A DNA stretch of 64,000 bases. Source: Raffaelea ambrosiae. Lineage: Eukaryota > Ascomycota > Sordariomycetes > Ophiostomatales > Ophiostomataceae. Of the stretch, positions 62,301 through 64,000 are shown piece after piece (the stretch's first letter is position 1; each line of letters starts with the position of its first letter). Below the pieces are notes generated by a model, which was not told the origin of the DNA, ran no database searches, and saw only the letters and a program-made list of their open reading frames with translations. Location of the stretch: NCBI GenBank assembly GCA_002778195.1, contig PCDI01000006.1, forward strand, positions 2,113,950 to 2,177,949, read 5' to 3'. Made by a program: the position numbers and the translations under genes.

Positions 62301-64000
62301 GAACTGTGCTCTGCGAGACACTTGACACTTGCCAGCTGGGCCAGAATCTCCAAGGTGGTAGAGGGACTGGGCACCTGCAGCTGAGCACTTGACCAAACAG
62401 TGTCTTACTACGTATGTGCCGCCTCTCGCTCTCTTTGTAGCTACATAGTATTTTACATGCTATGGTAGTATTTCTTAGGATCTTCCGACCGTCCCGAGAG
62501 CCGAGTTTGGACTCTGAGAAAGGCTAACAAAGAGAGAGCACAACACCTCAATGGTGCCCTGCCATTGAGGAAACTGCAAAGAGAAACGCGGGAAAGACAG
62601 ACCACGGCGAGAGGACGCGTGCTTGGTGCCTTGTCTCCAGGCTTCCTCCCACGGTGCATACAGTTTCGTGTCGAAACGGTGTCCGTAGTACATAGTAACT
62701 AGTGCTTGAGACATGGGTACGCGTTTTCCGTGTTCTCTCCAGGCAGACACATTTTGAACGGCTTTTTTTTTTTTTTCCTCTGACGTGTTGGTTGCCTAAC
62801 GAAGCTAGCGAAGAAACGGCGGTTTCTCTGGTTCCTTCTCTCCCTGTAAATCTCCTTTGTAGAATGAGCAATTACCGTGTATGGGTTCGTGGACCGTTAT
62901 ACCATGTCACCGGTGCACAGAAGAGAGGGCCAACCAGGCCACAGGAAGACCACTGGATGGCCACAAAGAAGATCACAGAACCACAGAGTACCATTCGTAT
63001 GGGGGAGGAGAATGAAATGAGCCTCTAACCCCACGGGCGGCTCTCACTGGGAGGCAGCCTTCCCAGGGGGTGGAAGAGGAAGAGATGATGCGACGAGAAC
63101 CGAGCAGCCTGAGTAGGTGACGTCCCCTTGCTTGTGTTGCCTGCCCGGAAATTGGCCCTGTTGGCTGTTCCCAGCCGTTTTTTTTTTCTGCCCCTATTTT
63201 TTCTTTCCACTCTCGAGAGTTTTCTCTGTTGCGATGACTAACCTCGCTGGGTAACAAAACCCACCGGGTAGTTATAACGGTACAACGGCCTCAACGACCA
63301 CCCCGACCCGCCGTACAAAGTTGTTATACTTGGTACCAAATAGGGGCTCCATATCGGATAGGTTCTGATGGCGATCGGCCGTATTTGTCGCTTTGTCGTG
63401 GAAACCGTGGCTTGGCATTTGGAGGCGTGGACATGCCCTGACAGATCAGAATTATCGTAATACATATTATTTTCTTTGCTTATTTTTTTTCTTGACGGGG
63501 GCTGAGATGAACACGACATGTAAGATACTACGGAAACAGGCAATGAATGTCCCCATAAAGACGCAGCCAAAACAGGGACAGGAGCCCGAAGAGCCCCTAG
63601 GAACTCCCATGGGCGTCCAAGAGCTCCCAAGAGCTCCCAAGAGCTGAGCCGCCTGTTGGGCCCCGTCCTGGGAGTGCCGGATGCTGCCATACGTTGTGAA
63701 ATTGAAAAATAAGGCTGCGATTCCGAAAGGGGGGAAACAATTTAATATGTGCTCCGATGTGTCTCCTGCCATGGTGACGAGGGTTGCGTTTTCCCCTCAT
63801 CACCCGGGACGGTCCTCTCGGTCAGCTGTTCAGTCCGAGGAGCGAGAGAAGTCTTTGAAACTCGTGGCTTCCCCTCTTTTTGTGCTGATTCTCCGTGAGT
63901 ATCCGGTTCTGGCCCGCTGGAAAGCTACTGACTGGTTTTTGTTCGTCGCGTATCAGACGACGGTTTTCCGCTGATTTCGGTTCGGTCTTCCAGCGCCCCG
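54854..64000. other. 9-kb gene-poor tract
   Basis: No frame shows a recognisable motif, splice-supported structure or sustained coding composition. The first 600 or so bases are probably the AUR1 leader and promoter, with GAGA-rich sequence near 55090-55110. The tract holds homopolymer runs (28 A's at 56360-56387; others near 59505-59521, 62763-62776) and a CAG-type repeat near 56871-56890. TACATAGTA and TAAGATAC words recur across 56.1-63.6 kb. The largest frames (for example 61842-62246, Lys-rich, and 59754-60089) look random. Confidence 0.55.
56360..56387. repeat. 28-bp poly(A) run
   Basis: It is the longest homopolymer in the window. It could be the tail of an ancient retroposed element or a simple slippage tract. 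No element is recognised upstream. Confidence 0.9.

Overview
The window looks like nuclear chromosomal DNA from a filamentous ascomycete (Pezizomycotina, most likely a sordariomycete-type fungus; I cannot name the species). The reasons are short spliceosomal introns of 55-190 nt with CTAAC-type branch sites, two Zn2Cys6 transcription factors, a GPI-anchored wall protein, a Dal5-type permease, a GH43 glycosidase, a HET-like relic and the eukaryotic housekeeping genes GRC3, RPA34 and AUR1. Coding DNA is GC-rich and intergenic DNA is AT-richer with many homopolymer runs. I saw no tRNA or rRNA gene by eye, and no CRISPR array or operon.

Layout. 0-0.9 kb holds a GPI-anchored protein with three Cys/His repeats. 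0.9-5.3 kb is an accessory island: a small inverted-repeat element, a gene relic with a premature stop, a head-to-tail tandem duplication whose two copies differ by RIP-like transitions, and a MITE-like element with long terminal inverted repeats (it contains the only N). 5.5-6.5 kb is a GH43 glycosidase. 6.5-9.1 kb is mostly decayed sequence, followed by a small two-exon gene.

9.6-33.2 kb is a catabolism-flavoured block: a homoserine-dehydrogenase-like SAF-domain oxidoreductase divergent from an anion:cation symporter-type MFS permease; a short coiled-coil protein; a 4-kb intergenic tract with two remarkable inverted repeats (one a perfect 76-bp palindrome); a Zn2Cys6 regulator; a secreted alpha/beta hydrolase divergent from a second Zn2Cys6 regulator; a DUF1537-type acid-sugar kinase; and a small membrane protein. 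The oxidoreductase, permease, kinase and regulators could form a dispersed sugar-acid utilisation cluster. That is inference from family membership and proximity, not shown.

33.2-42 kb contains relics (a HET-like pseudogene) and an S33 prolyl-aminopeptidase-like protein with an unusual membrane-anchored N-terminal extension. 42.3-42.8 kb is a small two-exon gene with a (TC)n(GT)n intron. 44.9-50.5 kb is a divergent ribosome-biogenesis pair, GRC3 (one GC-AG intron) and RPA34. 53.0-54.7 kb is AUR1 (inositol phosphorylceramide synthase). 54.9-64 kb is a gene-poor stretch with recurrent TACATAGTA and TAAGATAC motifs.
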